DNA from: Bacteroidales bacterium
GTDB taxonomy: Bacteria; Bacteroidota; Bacteroidia; Bacteroidales; UBA3663
Direction: 5' to 3'
NCBI GenBank assembly: GCA_017449065.1
Contig: JAFSKF010000034.1
Span: 1 to 64,000, forward strand
DNA length: 64,000 nucleotides
Part shown: positions 26,036 through 34,321 of the stretch, piece by piece
Layout: each line of letters begins with the position of its first letter
How positions within the stretch are numbered: the stretch's first letter is position 1
Notes under the pieces: model-generated
What the model saw: the letters and a program-made list of their open reading frames with translations, nothing else
Told to the model about the DNA's origin: nothing
The model's database searches: none
Made by a program: the position numbers and the translations under genes

Positions 26036-27679
26036 TTCGACTTCGCGAACGAGGCGCACCGAGAACCCGCTGTAGCGGTAGCCGCTGTTCGCGAGATACA
26101 GATCGCCCGAGTAGAAGCTCACGCGGTAGGCGTAGCTCGTGCCATAGGGCGACGACGACCAGTAGCGGCCGTTGGAGCCGGCACCGGGGACCGACGTCCC
26201 ATTCCGGTAGCCCGCGGCGGGCAGGAAAACACAGCCTTTGGCAGCAAGGGCAGTCCACTGAGCCGAGGTACACTTGGTGCCCCAAGCACTGTTGCCGTTG
26301 ACGGTGCCTGGGGTGGTGACCTCACTGGATGCGATGTCCACACCGTCGGGGAACAGGATGATGCCGTTCACACTGGTGCCGTCGGTGTTGATAGTGGCGT
26401 GGGCGTAGCGCGCCTGCGAGGTGCCGAACACGGTGCCGCCGGTGGTGCGGGTGTTGAACAGATATTTCCACTCGCCGCTGTCACCGCCGCTCAGTGTGCG
26501 CCATGTGTAGCCGTCGCTGATGGTGTTGCCCCAGTCGCTCTTCAGGGCTTCGGTGGCTACGTTGCCGTAACCATTAGTGTTGTTGGTTGTGGTCGAGGAG
26601 GTGATGCCGTACTGGGCGGCACCCGTCCACGTGCTAGACGCACCCACCCAGCCGAACAGGTCGACGGTGGTTGAAGAGCCGCTGTAGCCAAACACGAACG
26701 GAGTAGAGTCCGTCACCTTGGTATTTCCTTCTGCATTGTCGATGTAGTCCCACTGGTTCGCGGCGAAGGCCCATGTCCACGACGAGCCGTTGTAGGTGGC
26801 CTGAAGGTTGCCGGGGGCGAAGACGACCTTTGTGCCGCCAGAACTGACAGTAAACGGGTAAATCTGCACCATCCTCCAGTTGAGCGAGTAGCCGTTGCTG
26901 GCGGCGTAGGTCTTGCCGGTCAGCGACTTGCTGTAGTTGGTGGTGCCGTCGGTGGCGGTCACAGTGATGTTAGCCGACGCCGTGGGCTGGATGGCCACGT
27001 AGATGGGGCCGGCGGCTGCCGTGCGGGTGACGGAATAGTTGTTAGTACCGTCGCTCAGGGTCACGCCCGTGATGGTGCTGGTGATGTCGTTTGCTGTGGG
27101 AGTGGCATTGTCCTTGAGGGTAATGGCAAGGATGGCCAGCTGGTTCTCCAGCGTGGCAGCGGGCAGAGAGCCGTCATTCCAAGCAGCGGTCTTGGTGGCC
27201 AGGTCGAGTGTGCTGGAGAGAGTGGCCAGTGTGCCGTCCTGCGTGGCGAGAGCGGCGTAGTTCACCGTACCGTCGGCGTTGGCCATGGCTGCGGGGTAGA
27301 TGTAGGTGACATTCTGCGTCCTGTCGGGGTCGGTCATCTCGAAGGTGAACGTGGCGGACTTGCCTGCGTTGGTGATGTCGCCGTCGGTCAGGGCTGTGCT
27401 CACGGCCTTCACCGTCGCGCTGCTCGTGTTCTTATAGACAAGGGCCATCGTCTCGCCTGCGGCGAAGGTCTTCACACCGCCAGCGGTCAGTGCACGGGTG
27501 GTGCCTCGTGCCTCCGCTGTGCCGCCGTCCATGCTGACGGTGGTGGTCAGGGTCACTACGTTGCTCTTGTTCTCGGGCTGCTGCGGTTCGTCGATGAAGT
27601 TGTCGTCGCTGGAGCAGCCGACGATTACTGCGCCCACCAGTGCGAGGGCGGCCATGCTAAGAAATCTCATTGTCTTCAT
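26033..27679 (-). CDS. Fimbrillin-like lipoprotein with variable C-type-lectin/FISUMP-like tail
   Basis: 548 residues from ATG 27679; an upstream ATG at 27715 is also in frame but overlaps the small gene before it. The lipoprotein signal MRFLSMAALALVGAVIVGC is followed by a fimbrillin-family region (about 25-280: VTLTTTVSMDGG, FAAGETMALVYKN, TYIYPAAMANADG, ITVTATDGTTNYSKSL). Fimbrillin proteins form surface fimbriae or adhesins. The C-terminal half (about 285-548) has the FISUMP/lectin-like pattern with VVFAPGNLQATYNG, WTWAFAANQWDY, FLPAAGYRNGTSV, YWSSSPYGT and GFSVRLVREVE. In the last 50 residues the variable sites are rich in Y, S, R, N, D and G, all encoded by codons ending in C or T, as expected when AAC/AAT template codons are diversified by a retroelement. 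No reverse transcriptase or template repeat is in the window. Confidence 0.75.
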   Translation of the reverse strand: MKTMRFLSMAALALVGAVIVGCSSDDNFIDEPQQPENKSNVVTLTTTVSMDGGTAEARGTTRALTAGGVKTFAAGETMALVYKNTSSATVKAVSTALTDGDITNAGKSATFTFEMTDPDRTQNVTYIYPAAMANADGTVNYAALATQDGTLATLSSTLDLATKTAAWNDGSLPAATLENQLAILAITLKDNATPTANDITSTITGVTLSDGTNNYSVTRTAAAGPIYVAIQPTASANITVTATDGTTNYSKSLTGKTYAASNGYSLNWRMVQIYPFTVSSGGTKVVFAPGNLQATYNGSSWTWAFAANQWDYIDNAEGNTKVTDSTPFVFGYSGSSTTVDLFGWVGASSTWTGAAQYGITSSTTTNNTNGYGNVATEALKSDWGNTISDGYTWRTLSGGDSGEWKYLFNTRTTGGTVFGTSQARYAHATINTDGTSVNGIILFPDGVDIASSEVTTPGTVNGNSAWGTKCTSAQWTALAAKGCVFLPAAGYRNGTSVPGAGSNGRYWSSSPYGTSYAYRVSFYSGDLYLANSGYRYSGFSVRLVREVE

Positions 27680-27704
27680 TTTGCTCTTCGTTTTAGTGGG
27701 TTTG

Positions 27705-27833
27705 TTACTCTTCATCTACATTATTCCAGTTGTAGTCCTGCACTCCTGCCTGTCCTGGGCTGGTGCAGATGATGCTTTGGTGTTGCAACTTGACGACCTT
27801 CATCGTCGGTTTCTCATACATTCTTTTCTTCAT
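27705..27833 (-). CDS. 42-residue conserved-type small protein
   Basis: Starts at ATG 27833, overlaps the end of the 76-residue gene by 20 bases and ends just before the fimbrillin-like gene. The peptide opens KKRMYEKPTMKVVKLQHQ and ends YNWNNVDEE. Small Bacteroidetes proteins with the opening M-KK-Y-x-KPT-V-V-L-Q are common beside surface-lipoprotein genes; their function is unknown to me. It has no signal peptide or membrane segment. Confidence 0.55.
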   Translation of the reverse strand: MKKRMYEKPTMKVVKLQHQSIICTSPGQAGVQDYNWNNVDEE

Positions 27834-28044
27834 AGGATTTGTCTTTTTTGTGGTTATGATGCTTGTTAGTCTCTTTCTGTGTTGTATCATCTTCTTCGGG
27901 CAGACGCTCCACGAGGTCGTGGACGGCCTGGGCCATCTGCTGCATGGCGATGTTGCGGCGGCTGATGGTCTGGTAGAGCAGTAGCCCGAGACCGGCAATG
28001 ACGGCTACGAGCAACAGTACGAGGATGATGATGAGCAGTTCCAT
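27814..28044 (-). CDS. 76-residue single-pass membrane protein
   Basis: A small protein with one membrane segment at its start (LLIIILVLLLVAVIAGLGLLLY), followed by a short helical region (RRNIAMQQMAQAVHDLVERL) and a polar charged tail (PEEDDTTQKETNKHHNH). I do not recognise a family. It starts an apparent unit with the 42-residue gene (20-base overlap) and the fimbrillin-like lipoprotein. Its C-terminal end is repeated as a remnant before the MACPF gene at 25886-25980. Upstream, TATCTTCG at 28074-28081 may be its -7 box. Confidence 0.6.
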   Translation of the reverse strand: MELLIIILVLLLVAVIAGLGLLLYQTISRRNIAMQQMAQAVHDLVERLPEEDDTTQKETNKHHNHKKDKSYEEKNV

Positions 28045-28083
28045 ACGTTTCGTTACGTTTTAGAATTCGGTGGCGAAGATACG

Positions 28084-28112
28084 AAAAAAGACGGACTTCC
28101 GATGTGGGAAGT
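28084..28112 (-). terminator. Terminator of the TPR-AraC regulator gene
   Basis: On the minus strand ACTTCC (28112-28107) pairs with GGAAGT (28100-28095) and is followed by CCGTCTTTTTT. It lies about 55 bases after the regulator stop. Confidence 0.6.
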
Positions 28113-28167
28113 TCGCCTGTTGACAGTCCAAAACGGCAGAAAGCACCGTCCATTTTGGCAAAAGCAG

Positions 28168-29667
28168 CTATTGCAGCAGCGATTTGCGGTAGTCGGAGGG
28201 CGACATTCCGTGCATGTCTTTACAGAGTCGCTTGAAGGTGGTCAGGGTGAGACCGCAGTCGACAGCAATGGCCTCGATGGTGTAGTCGGGATGCTGGCGA
28301 AGCAGTTGTTCGGCCAGTCGCATACGCTTCTGGTTGAGATAGTCCTTCAGGTTCTTGCAGCCGCTCTGCTCCTGAATGATGCGGCTGAACGTGGTGCGGT
28401 CTACACCCATCAGGTCGGCGAGCATCTCGCGGCTGAGGTCGCTCTGGGTATAGAGTCGACCTTGCTCTATGGAGCGGTCGAAGGCTGCGAAGCGGGTGGA
28501 TTCGGCATCTTCCGCAGGTGCATCGTCAGCCGTAGTTTCAAGTTGGGCCATGTTTCTCACGACATCAACAATGGCCTTGTTCTTTCGCTGGCGGACGGTC
28601 TTGATTCTGTAAGCCAACAGCAGGACGGTCAGGACGGCCACTATTCCGCCGAGTATGATAATCCACAGACGCTGACGGTTGATTTGCTCCGTCTTCAGCT
28701 GGTTCTGATAGACGGCCTCCAGCTCCTGTGCGTTTTCCTCCGCCTGACGGGCCAACAGGGTGTCGTTAATCTCGTACGACTCTTTCAACAGCAGGAAAGC
28801 CTCGTCGCCATGTCCCAAGGCGGCTTCAGCCTCGGCCATCTGGTATTTCGACGTGCGCTCAGAAGCCGTCCACTGGCCTTTCTTCTCGCGTACCCATTCC
28901 ACATATCGTCTTTGAATTTCCACAACCTCCTGATACCGTCCGCGACTGGTCAGGTAAGGGCAGATGTCACGCTCGTTGGAAACGGCCATGGGCAGGTGCT
29001 GCTGCCATACGCCATAGATGCTGTCGGCTTTCGCGTTGCTGTCCGTCATGCAATAGAGGTAGGCTTCTGTCCCCAAGGTACGGACCAGCATCGGCTCTCC
29101 CTTTTCAGGTTGCGGCGACCCAGCCAGGTACGTCTCCACCGCCTTGGCGTCGATGAGTGCCTGAGCGTAGTCTTCGTCAACAGTCCTGCGTTTCATCAGC
29201 TCATAGTGGTAGTAAGCCAGCAGATAGGGCGCATCGGCTGCGGTACTTTTCTCCATCAGCCTGACGGCTTGCGTCATGTAGTCGTAGGCCGTCTGCTTGT
29301 CGCCCGTTTCGTAGATTTGCAAGCCTAATGATTTCATGGCCTCCGCTTCCATCTGTTCGTCACCGGCAGCATGAGCCTCCTCCAACTGCGTCTTCAGCAG
29401 TTCACGTGCCTTCGTCTGGTTGCCCAGCACCTGATAGCAGTCGATGATGTCCTGCCGCAGCACCAGTCTGTCTTTCCCTTGAGCGCTCGACAAAGCCTTT
29501 TCGTATGTGTCAAGAGCCTCCTGGTATTGCTGCCTATTATACAGCTCGTTAGCCTCCTCGCGCAGAGTTTCCGATTCCGAAGAGCTGTCAGGAGCACAAC
29601 ATGCCATTAGCAAGCAAGCGGTGCAAAATGCAAGAACCACTCTGAATATCGGCTTCACTCCTGACAT
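28168..29667 (-). CDS. TPR-containing membrane AraC-family regulator
   Basis: 499 residues from the ATG at 29667, where a lipoprotein/secretion signal begins (FRVVLAFCTACLLMACC). The frame is open for another 90 codons upstream, but those code for a truncated nuclease (next entry). Residues about 25-320 are tetratricopeptide repeats (EEANELYNRQQYQEALDTYEKAL and similar helices). There is one membrane segment (WIIILGGIVAVLTVLLLAY) and a C-terminal AraC helix-turn-helix (DLMGVDRTTFSRIIQEQSGC; VDCGLTLTTFKRLCKDMHGM). So it probably senses something in the periplasm through TPRs and binds DNA inside the cell. Its likely targets are the fimbrillin-like and MACPF genes downstream (inference from position). 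Confidence 0.78.
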   Translation of the reverse strand: MSGVKPIFRVVLAFCTACLLMACCAPDSSSESETLREEANELYNRQQYQEALDTYEKALSSAQGKDRLVLRQDIIDCYQVLGNQTKARELLKTQLEEAHAAGDEQMEAEAMKSLGLQIYETGDKQTAYDYMTQAVRLMEKSTAADAPYLLAYYHYELMKRRTVDEDYAQALIDAKAVETYLAGSPQPEKGEPMLVRTLGTEAYLYCMTDSNAKADSIYGVWQQHLPMAVSNERDICPYLTSRGRYQEVVEIQRRYVEWVREKKGQWTASERTSKYQMAEAEAALGHGDEAFLLLKESYEINDTLLARQAEENAQELEAVYQNQLKTEQINRQRLWIIILGGIVAVLTVLLLAYRIKTVRQRKNKAIVDVVRNMAQLETTADDAPAEDAESTRFAAFDRSIEQGRLYTQSDLSREMLADLMGVDRTTFSRIIQEQSGCKNLKDYLNQKRMRLAEQLLRQHPDYTIEAIAVDCGLTLTTFKRLCKDMHGMSPSDYRKSLLQ

Positions 29668-29910
29668 GGTGGATAGGAAATGACTATACCTTATTATTAT
29701 TTGCTTTGGCGTGAGACCAGTGGCCTCCGCAATCTGTTTAAGCGTCATCACGTTCATAGCCTTCAACTTAACGGGCGGTGTCAAACATTTCACCCGCTCA
29801 TCCTCCTTCAGGGGGAGCAGGGCATTGAGCAAACTGATGACGAGATGTTTGCGCTCGCCAAATATCTTCTTGAAGGTCAGGTCGGCTTTCGGGTCTAAGT
29901 ACTTTGCCAT
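29668..29910 (-). pseudogene. Internally deleted Rpn/PD-(D/E)XK family nuclease-transposase gene
   Basis: The start AKYLDPKADLTFKKIFGERK with VISLLNALLPL is the characteristic N-terminus of Bacteroidetes Rpn-family PD-(D/E)XK nuclease proteins, normally about 280-320 residues. After about 45 residues the frame jumps to LKAMNVMTLKQIAEATGLTP, which is the usual C-terminal end of the same family. Roughly 200 residues holding the nuclease core are missing while the frame is kept. The frame continues without a stop into the TPR-AraC regulator. A possible -7 box, TAATTTTG, lies at 29942-29935. Confidence 0.72.
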
Positions 29911-30035
29911 AATCGATTTCTCTTGATTTTGCTGCAAAATTACAAATATTTTTCAAATAAAAGTACTCTTTTTTTTAGAAAATGTACTCATTATCGTTTA
30001 ATTTTGCTATAGTTGGGCCATTTCCTTCGCAAGAA

Positions 30036-30066
30036 TTTGGAATATAACATAAATGTTGTACCTTTG
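30036..30066 (+). promoter_or_regulatory. Promoter of a putative short RNA
   Basis: TTTG at 30036-30039, 19 bases, and TACCTTTG at 30059-30066 form a strong Bacteroidetes promoter on the plus strand, while the genes on both sides lie on the minus strand. Transcription would start near 30073. Confidence 0.65.
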
Positions 30067-30072
30067 CACCCG

Positions 30073-30173
30073 ACGATGATCCACAGAACAGGTGGCAAAA
30101 TTGTCCCTGAAAGCTGCGTAATTACCGAACAAACGCCCGGAGAAAGGTCCGGGCGTTTGTTGTTCTTCTGTGG
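30073..30173 (+). ncRNA. Candidate small RNA of about 100 nt
   Basis: Behind the promoter at 30036-30066 lies about 100 bases with no protein gene. CCACAGAA (30081-30088) can pair with TTCTGTGG (30166-30173), closing the molecule. Inside, AACAAACGCCCGG (30128-30140) pairs over 13 bp with 30149-30161. The stem is followed by GTTCTTCT, a weak T-tract. Ends-paired structure plus a strong hairpin suggests a structured RNA. I could not match it to a known family by eye. Confidence 0.5.
30128..30161. terminator. Strong 13-bp hairpin, possibly bidirectional terminator
   Basis: AACAAACGCCCGG and CCGGGCGTTTGTT flank an 8-base loop. It would end the short plus-strand RNA and may also stop transcription of the TonB receptor gene that ends at 30181 on the minus strand. 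Neither side has a long T-tract. Confidence 0.55.
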
Positions 30174-30180
30174 AGCACAA

Positions 30181-33100
30181 TTAGTCGAACTTATAACGGG
30201 CACTGAACAGAATCTGGTATGTGGAAACATTACCGGCGTAGGTGCTCGTAGATTTGGTAAGACGGTTAGCTCCAACTTTGGTAAATGTGTAGTTGCCGTC
30301 CTTGAAGGAGATAGGAGTCGTAGAATTTATCATTTTGTAATTGCCCCATTCCTTGTTCAGGAGGTTTGCAGCATTCTTGATGTCGATGCCCAGCGTAAGC
30401 GTGTGCTTCTTGCCGTTCGGCTGCTTGAAGAAGAAGTCCTCGGCAAACTTGAAGTCGAACTGGCTGTGGAATGGCATGATGGCGCCACCACGCTCAGCAT
30501 ACTTACCCTTACGGTTCTTCAGATACTTATCCTGATTGATGAACTTCCAGAAATCATCACGCTGCATATCGGCGGTATAGGTAACCGTGTTCCCGTTGGC
30601 ATCGGTAACCGTTCCGTTATCGACAAAGTTCCAGTTGTCGAGTTCTGCGCGGCTCTTAGGAATGAACATCAGGTTGTAGTTGTTGCTATTGTCGCCTGTG
30701 ACATTCGAATTCAGGGTGTAACTGTAGCGGGTGCTTCCGTAAGTGCTGATGTAGCCCATGTTTAGACCCTCGTAAACCAATGAGACGTGCGAAGCGAAGT
30801 TGCGTCCGTGGTTCTTGGTGTACGAAGCACTTGCGATAATACGGTTTGGAGCCACGAAGGTGCCATAGCCGACCTCATGATCGTTGAAGCCGTTCTTCGA
30901 GTAGCGGTTGTTGTAGTAGGCACCGCTCACCTGATCGCCCACACCGTCGCTATAAGCCTTCGACATAGAGTAGGTGTAGCTGGCGTTCAGATCGAGACCG
31001 AACTCAAACTTCTTGGCGAGGCTGGCTGTCAGACTGTAATAGTAAGCACTTCCGCCGGCGTTCTTGATGTGATAAACGCTGTACTTAGGATTCACCTGTT
31101 TGTACTGCTTGCGGATGTCGTTGTGTCCCAGATCGACCGTAGTGCCGGTTTCCTCGATATTCTCATCGTCAACGATGGCCGGATTGATCTCGTGGTTGTA
31201 GATAGCCTCGATAGAAGCATCGATGCCACCCGGCAACTTGGCATCGAAAGCCAAAGAAGCCTTAATAGCAGCCGGCAGTTTCAGGTCCTTGTCGATGATG
31301 GTAGCACCGGTAGGAGCGGCAGGCTGATTAGTGGCAGAAGCGATTGGCATGCCGACTTCATTGCGCTGGTCCACCCAGTTTGGATGGAAATGAGGAACCG
31401 GTCCGTTGGCCTGGCTGTAGAAAATCTGTCCGCAGTTTGAGTTGCCGACGGCAGAAACCAGCCATACGTAGGGCAGGCGTCCCGTGAAGTAGCCTGCACC
31501 GCCGCGAAGCACATACTTGCGGTCGCCGGTGATGTCCCAGTTGAAGCCGATTCGAGGAGATACCGTCAGCTTCATGTCGGGCACCTGGTCGGTGGTATAT
31601 TGCTTGCCGTTGCGCCAAGTCATGGCTGCAAAGGCAGCATTGTTGTTATCTTCCAAATCCGGATAGTAGGATGATTCGAAACGCAGACCGGCGGTCAGTT
31701 TGAAGTTGTCGGACAGATTCATCTGATCCTGAATATAGGCAGAATACTGCTGATAGGTCATTTCGGCCTGGAACTGCTTGTTGCTTCCATCGGAAGGATA
31801 GGTCAGCGCATAGAAAACCGGCAGATTGTTGTTGGTGAAATCGGCCCAGGAATTAAAGACATAGTAGCCCAGCGCGCACTGTGAGAAACCGTTGGTGGCA
31901 TCGTTGCTTTCGAACGAAAGACCCGCCAGGAAGTTGTGGTTGCCTAACGACCAAGTCACTTCGTCGGTCACCTGAACGGTCTTCACGTCGCGGCAGTTAC
32001 CTTGCGTGAAAGGATCGACGCCAAAACTTACCAGGTCGCGGGTCAGACCGTCTTCGCTGATGTCGGCATCGAGGATATCGACCATCGGGAAGGCGGAACC
32101 GTCGTAGGAGCGAGGCTCGTCCTGATGAGAATAGGTGGCACGCAAGGTATTGTGGACATCGCCCCATTTGGCGTTCCATTCGCTGGCCCATGAGGTGAAG
32201 TTCGTCTCCTGATAATACTGCGAGTTCTGGAAATACATGGAATAAACAGACTGACGTCCGGAGTTTCGTCCGCCACCGGTGTAAATCTGGCCTGCATTCA
32301 GCGGAGAAGTGGAGGAGGAGACTTGGTTATATTCCTTGGCGTGGGTGGTCGAGAAACGCAAATTCAGCTTGTTGTTCTCGTTGATGTTCCAGTCTAAGCG
32401 ACCCAGCATACGGTATGTAGGCACCTTGGAACTGTAACCCTGATAGGCTCCCGGATCATATCCGTACTGGGTCTTCAGGTAGTTAGATACTCCATCCAGG
32501 AAAGCCGTTGTAGGACGGTGTACGTTTCCGCCATAGGCTTCGCTGTCGGAATTGCGGGCACTTGCGTTCGTGCCGCCTTTGCCGGTAGCATTTTTCGGTT
32601 CGAACTCGCCGTTGACAAAGAAGAACAGTTTGTTCTTGATGATAGGTCCGCCGACACTGACACCGTATGTGGTATGATAAGAAGGAGTGCGATCCCACTT
32701 GCTGCCTTTCACTTTGTTGCCCTGCAAGTGTACGTTCGTCTGATAAACGTATGCAGACGCCTTGAAATCGTTGGTACCCGATTTGGTGACAGCATTGATG
32801 GCACCTCCGATAAAGCCGGACTGGCGGACATCGTAAGGCGTAATGTTTACGTTCAGCTGCTCCAATGCATCCAGCGAAATCGGGGTGCCGTTGGCAGGCA
32901 GGTTCGATCCGATACCGAAGGCGTTGTTGAACGCAGCACCATCGACGGTGAAGAACGACTGACGATAGTTGCCGCCACCGACAGCAAATCCGTTACCGGT
33001 GTTGCCGCCCTGAGGTGTCATTTTCATGACATCGTTCATATTGTGGCTGACGGTAGGAATTTCTGCGATGTTGCCGGCAGAAAGACGCGTGCCGGCACCG

Positions 33101-33495
33101 GAGCGGTCAACACGCATGCTCGAATTGGAGCTGCCTGTCACAACCACATCCTCCAATACATTGGCACTCGGCTGAATCCACGCATCCTGAGTCAGCGTCT
33201 CGCCCAAAGGCAGGAACAGTCCCTCAAAGATAACAGACTGGTAACCTACAAATGATACTTTGACAGAATAAGGACCGCCCGGCTGCAAACCGGTGATAGA
33301 GTAACGGCCGTTCACGTTAGTGATAGTGCCGGTTACAGATCCTGTCGGCTGGTGAGTTACCTGGATGGTAGCTCCGGCAACCAATTCGTTCAAGTCGTCG
33401 GTCACTTTGCCGCTCAAAGCAGCCGTAGTCACCTGAGCCATCGCTGTAACAACAGCTACGACTGACATTACGAAAACCAATAATGATCTTTTCAT
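30181..33495 (-). CDS. Oar-like TonB-dependent outer-membrane receptor
   Basis: 1104 residues with signal peptide (LLVFVMSVVAVVTAMAQ). The N-terminal domain (about 25-110: LSGKVTDDLNELVAGATIQV, GRYSITGLQPGGPYSVKVSF) is a carboxypeptidase-regulatory-like domain. A plug domain follows (DVVVTGSSN, FFTVDGAAFNNAFG, LEQLNVNITPYDVRQSGFIG, AINAVTKSGTNDF) and then a long beta-barrel ending ILFSARYKFD. The wording matches Oar-type receptors rather than SusC, and no SusD gene is adjacent. It likely imports a large or peptide-bound substrate; the ligand cannot be read from sequence. The stop lies just behind the hairpin at 30128-30161. Confidence 0.85.
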   Translation of the reverse strand: MKRSLLVFVMSVVAVVTAMAQVTTAALSGKVTDDLNELVAGATIQVTHQPTGSVTGTITNVNGRYSITGLQPGGPYSVKVSFVGYQSVIFEGLFLPLGETLTQDAWIQPSANVLEDVVVTGSSNSSMRVDRSGAGTRLSAGNIAEIPTVSHNMNDVMKMTPQGGNTGNGFAVGGGNYRQSFFTVDGAAFNNAFGIGSNLPANGTPISLDALEQLNVNITPYDVRQSGFIGGAINAVTKSGTNDFKASAYVYQTNVHLQGNKVKGSKWDRTPSYHTTYGVSVGGPIIKNKLFFFVNGEFEPKNATGKGGTNASARNSDSEAYGGNVHRPTTAFLDGVSNYLKTQYGYDPGAYQGYSSKVPTYRMLGRLDWNINENNKLNLRFSTTHAKEYNQVSSSTSPLNAGQIYTGGGRNSGRQSVYSMYFQNSQYYQETNFTSWASEWNAKWGDVHNTLRATYSHQDEPRSYDGSAFPMVDILDADISEDGLTRDLVSFGVDPFTQGNCRDVKTVQVTDEVTWSLGNHNFLAGLSFESNDATNGFSQCALGYYVFNSWADFTNNNLPVFYALTYPSDGSNKQFQAEMTYQQYSAYIQDQMNLSDNFKLTAGLRFESSYYPDLEDNNNAAFAAMTWRNGKQYTTDQVPDMKLTVSPRIGFNWDITGDRKYVLRGGAGYFTGRLPYVWLVSAVGNSNCGQIFYSQANGPVPHFHPNWVDQRNEVGMPIASATNQPAAPTGATIIDKDLKLPAAIKASLAFDAKLPGGIDASIEAIYNHEINPAIVDDENIEETGTTVDLGHNDIRKQYKQVNPKYSVYHIKNAGGSAYYYSLTASLAKKFEFGLDLNASYTYSMSKAYSDGVGDQVSGAYYNNRYSKNGFNDHEVGYGTFVAPNRIIASASYTKNHGRNFASHVSLVYEGLNMGYISTYGSTRYSYTLNSNVTGDNSNNYNLMFIPKSRAELDNWNFVDNGTVTDANGNTVTYTADMQRDDFWKFINQDKYLKNRKGKYAERGGAIMPFHSQFDFKFAEDFFFKQPNGKKHTLTLGIDIKNAANLLNKEWGNYKMINSTTPISFKDGNYTFTKVGANRLTKSTSTYAGNVSTYQILFSARYKFD

Positions 33496-33553
33496 GAAAA
33501 ATCGAATTACAGAATAACGGAATTACGAAATAACGAAAATACTTTTTAAACCG

Positions 33554-33586
33554 AAAGACGCGACACCCGGAAAGGCGCGCGTCTTT
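33554..33586 (-). terminator. Terminator of the infC-rpmI-rplT operon
   Basis: AAAGACGCG (33554-33562) and CGCGTCTTT (33578-33586) form a stem just past the rplT stop. On the minus strand it is followed by CGGTTTAAAAAG. Confidence 0.55.
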
Positions 33587-33599
33587 GGTGCGGAAAGAA

Positions 33600-33947
33600 T
33601 TACTTCTTTACCTTATCTACGATTGCCTTAAAGGCTTCTGGATGATTCATACCGAGGTCAGCCAAGACCTTGCGGTTGATATCGATACCGTTGGCGTGAA
33701 GCAGACCCATGAGCTTAGAGTAGCTCAGGCCCTCCAAACGGGCAGCGGCATTGATACGGGTGATCCAGAGAGCGCGGAAGTTGCGCTTGTTGTTACGACG
33801 ATCGCGGAATGCATAAGTCAAACCCTTCTCCCAGGTGTTCTTAGCAACAGTCCACACATTTCTGCGGGCACCAATGTAACCTCTTGTGAGGTGGAGAATC
33901 TTCTTGCGTCTTGCACGTGACGCTACGTGATTTACCGAACGTGGCAT
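33600..33947 (-). CDS. rplT: 50S ribosomal protein L20
   Basis: 115 residues, the usual length. The N-terminus [19 protein letters not shown] and the segments [26 protein letters not shown] and [20 protein letters not shown] are the classic L20 sequence. L20 binds 23S rRNA early in large-subunit assembly, and in other bacteria it represses its own operon. It is last in thrS-infC-rpmI-rplT, 112 bases after rpmI. Confidence 0.97.
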   Translation of the reverse strand: MPRSVNHVASRARRKKILHLTRGYIGARRNVWTVAKNTWEKGLTYAFRDRRNNKRNFRALWITRINAAARLEGLSYSKLMGLLHANGIDINRKVLADLGMNHPEAFKAIVDKVKK

Positions 33948-34059
33948 AGTTCTAAAAGTTTTTTTAAACGCCGTGACTGACTAAGCAGTTCTTAAAACGG
34001 TTGTTTTGTTAATAGATCTTTTTGAAAAACTTGTTTCTTAGAGTCGTGTCTCACCAAGA

Positions 34060-34257
34060 TTACTTGAGGCAGAGCATCTCGCGAACGTTAGTCTTGTTAG
34101 CGTTGTCGAGAATAGAGAACTTACCAAGGTTTCTCTTCTGCTTTTTTGTCTTCTTGGTCAAGATGTGGCTCTTGTAAGCATGCTTTCTCTTGATCTTTCC
34201 TGATCCGGTGAGCGTGAAACGCTTCTTAGCACCGGAGTTAGTCTTAACTTTTGGCAT
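34060..34257 (-). CDS. rpmI: 50S ribosomal protein L35
   Basis: 65 residues, very basic, beginning [20 protein letters not shown] and with [20 protein letters not shown], the conserved L35 pattern. It sits between infC and rplT as in most bacteria, 64 bases after infC. Confidence 0.97.
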   Translation of the reverse strand: MPKVKTNSGAKKRFTLTGSGKIKRKHAYKSHILTKKTKKQKRNLGKFSILDNANKTNVREMLCLK

Positions 34258-34321
34258 TTTTGTTAATAATTAATGTTGTTTGTTTATTTCTGTCGAGAGT
34301 CACCTCTCTTCATTTTCCGGA

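Noticed and set aside
25919..26674. A plus-strand frame over the variable lipoprotein tail
   Set aside because: Antisense shadow of the fimbrillin-like gene; no promoter or motif.
21416..30180. A complete phage or conjugative element in the accessory region
   Set aside because: No integrase, relaxase, capsid or att-like repeats were seen; only the deleted Rpn gene hints at mobile DNA.
30013..30765. A plus-strand frame starting at the candidate small RNA
   Set aside because: Most of it is antisense to the TonB receptor; its product shows no motif, and the hairpin at 30128-30161 would end the transcript early.
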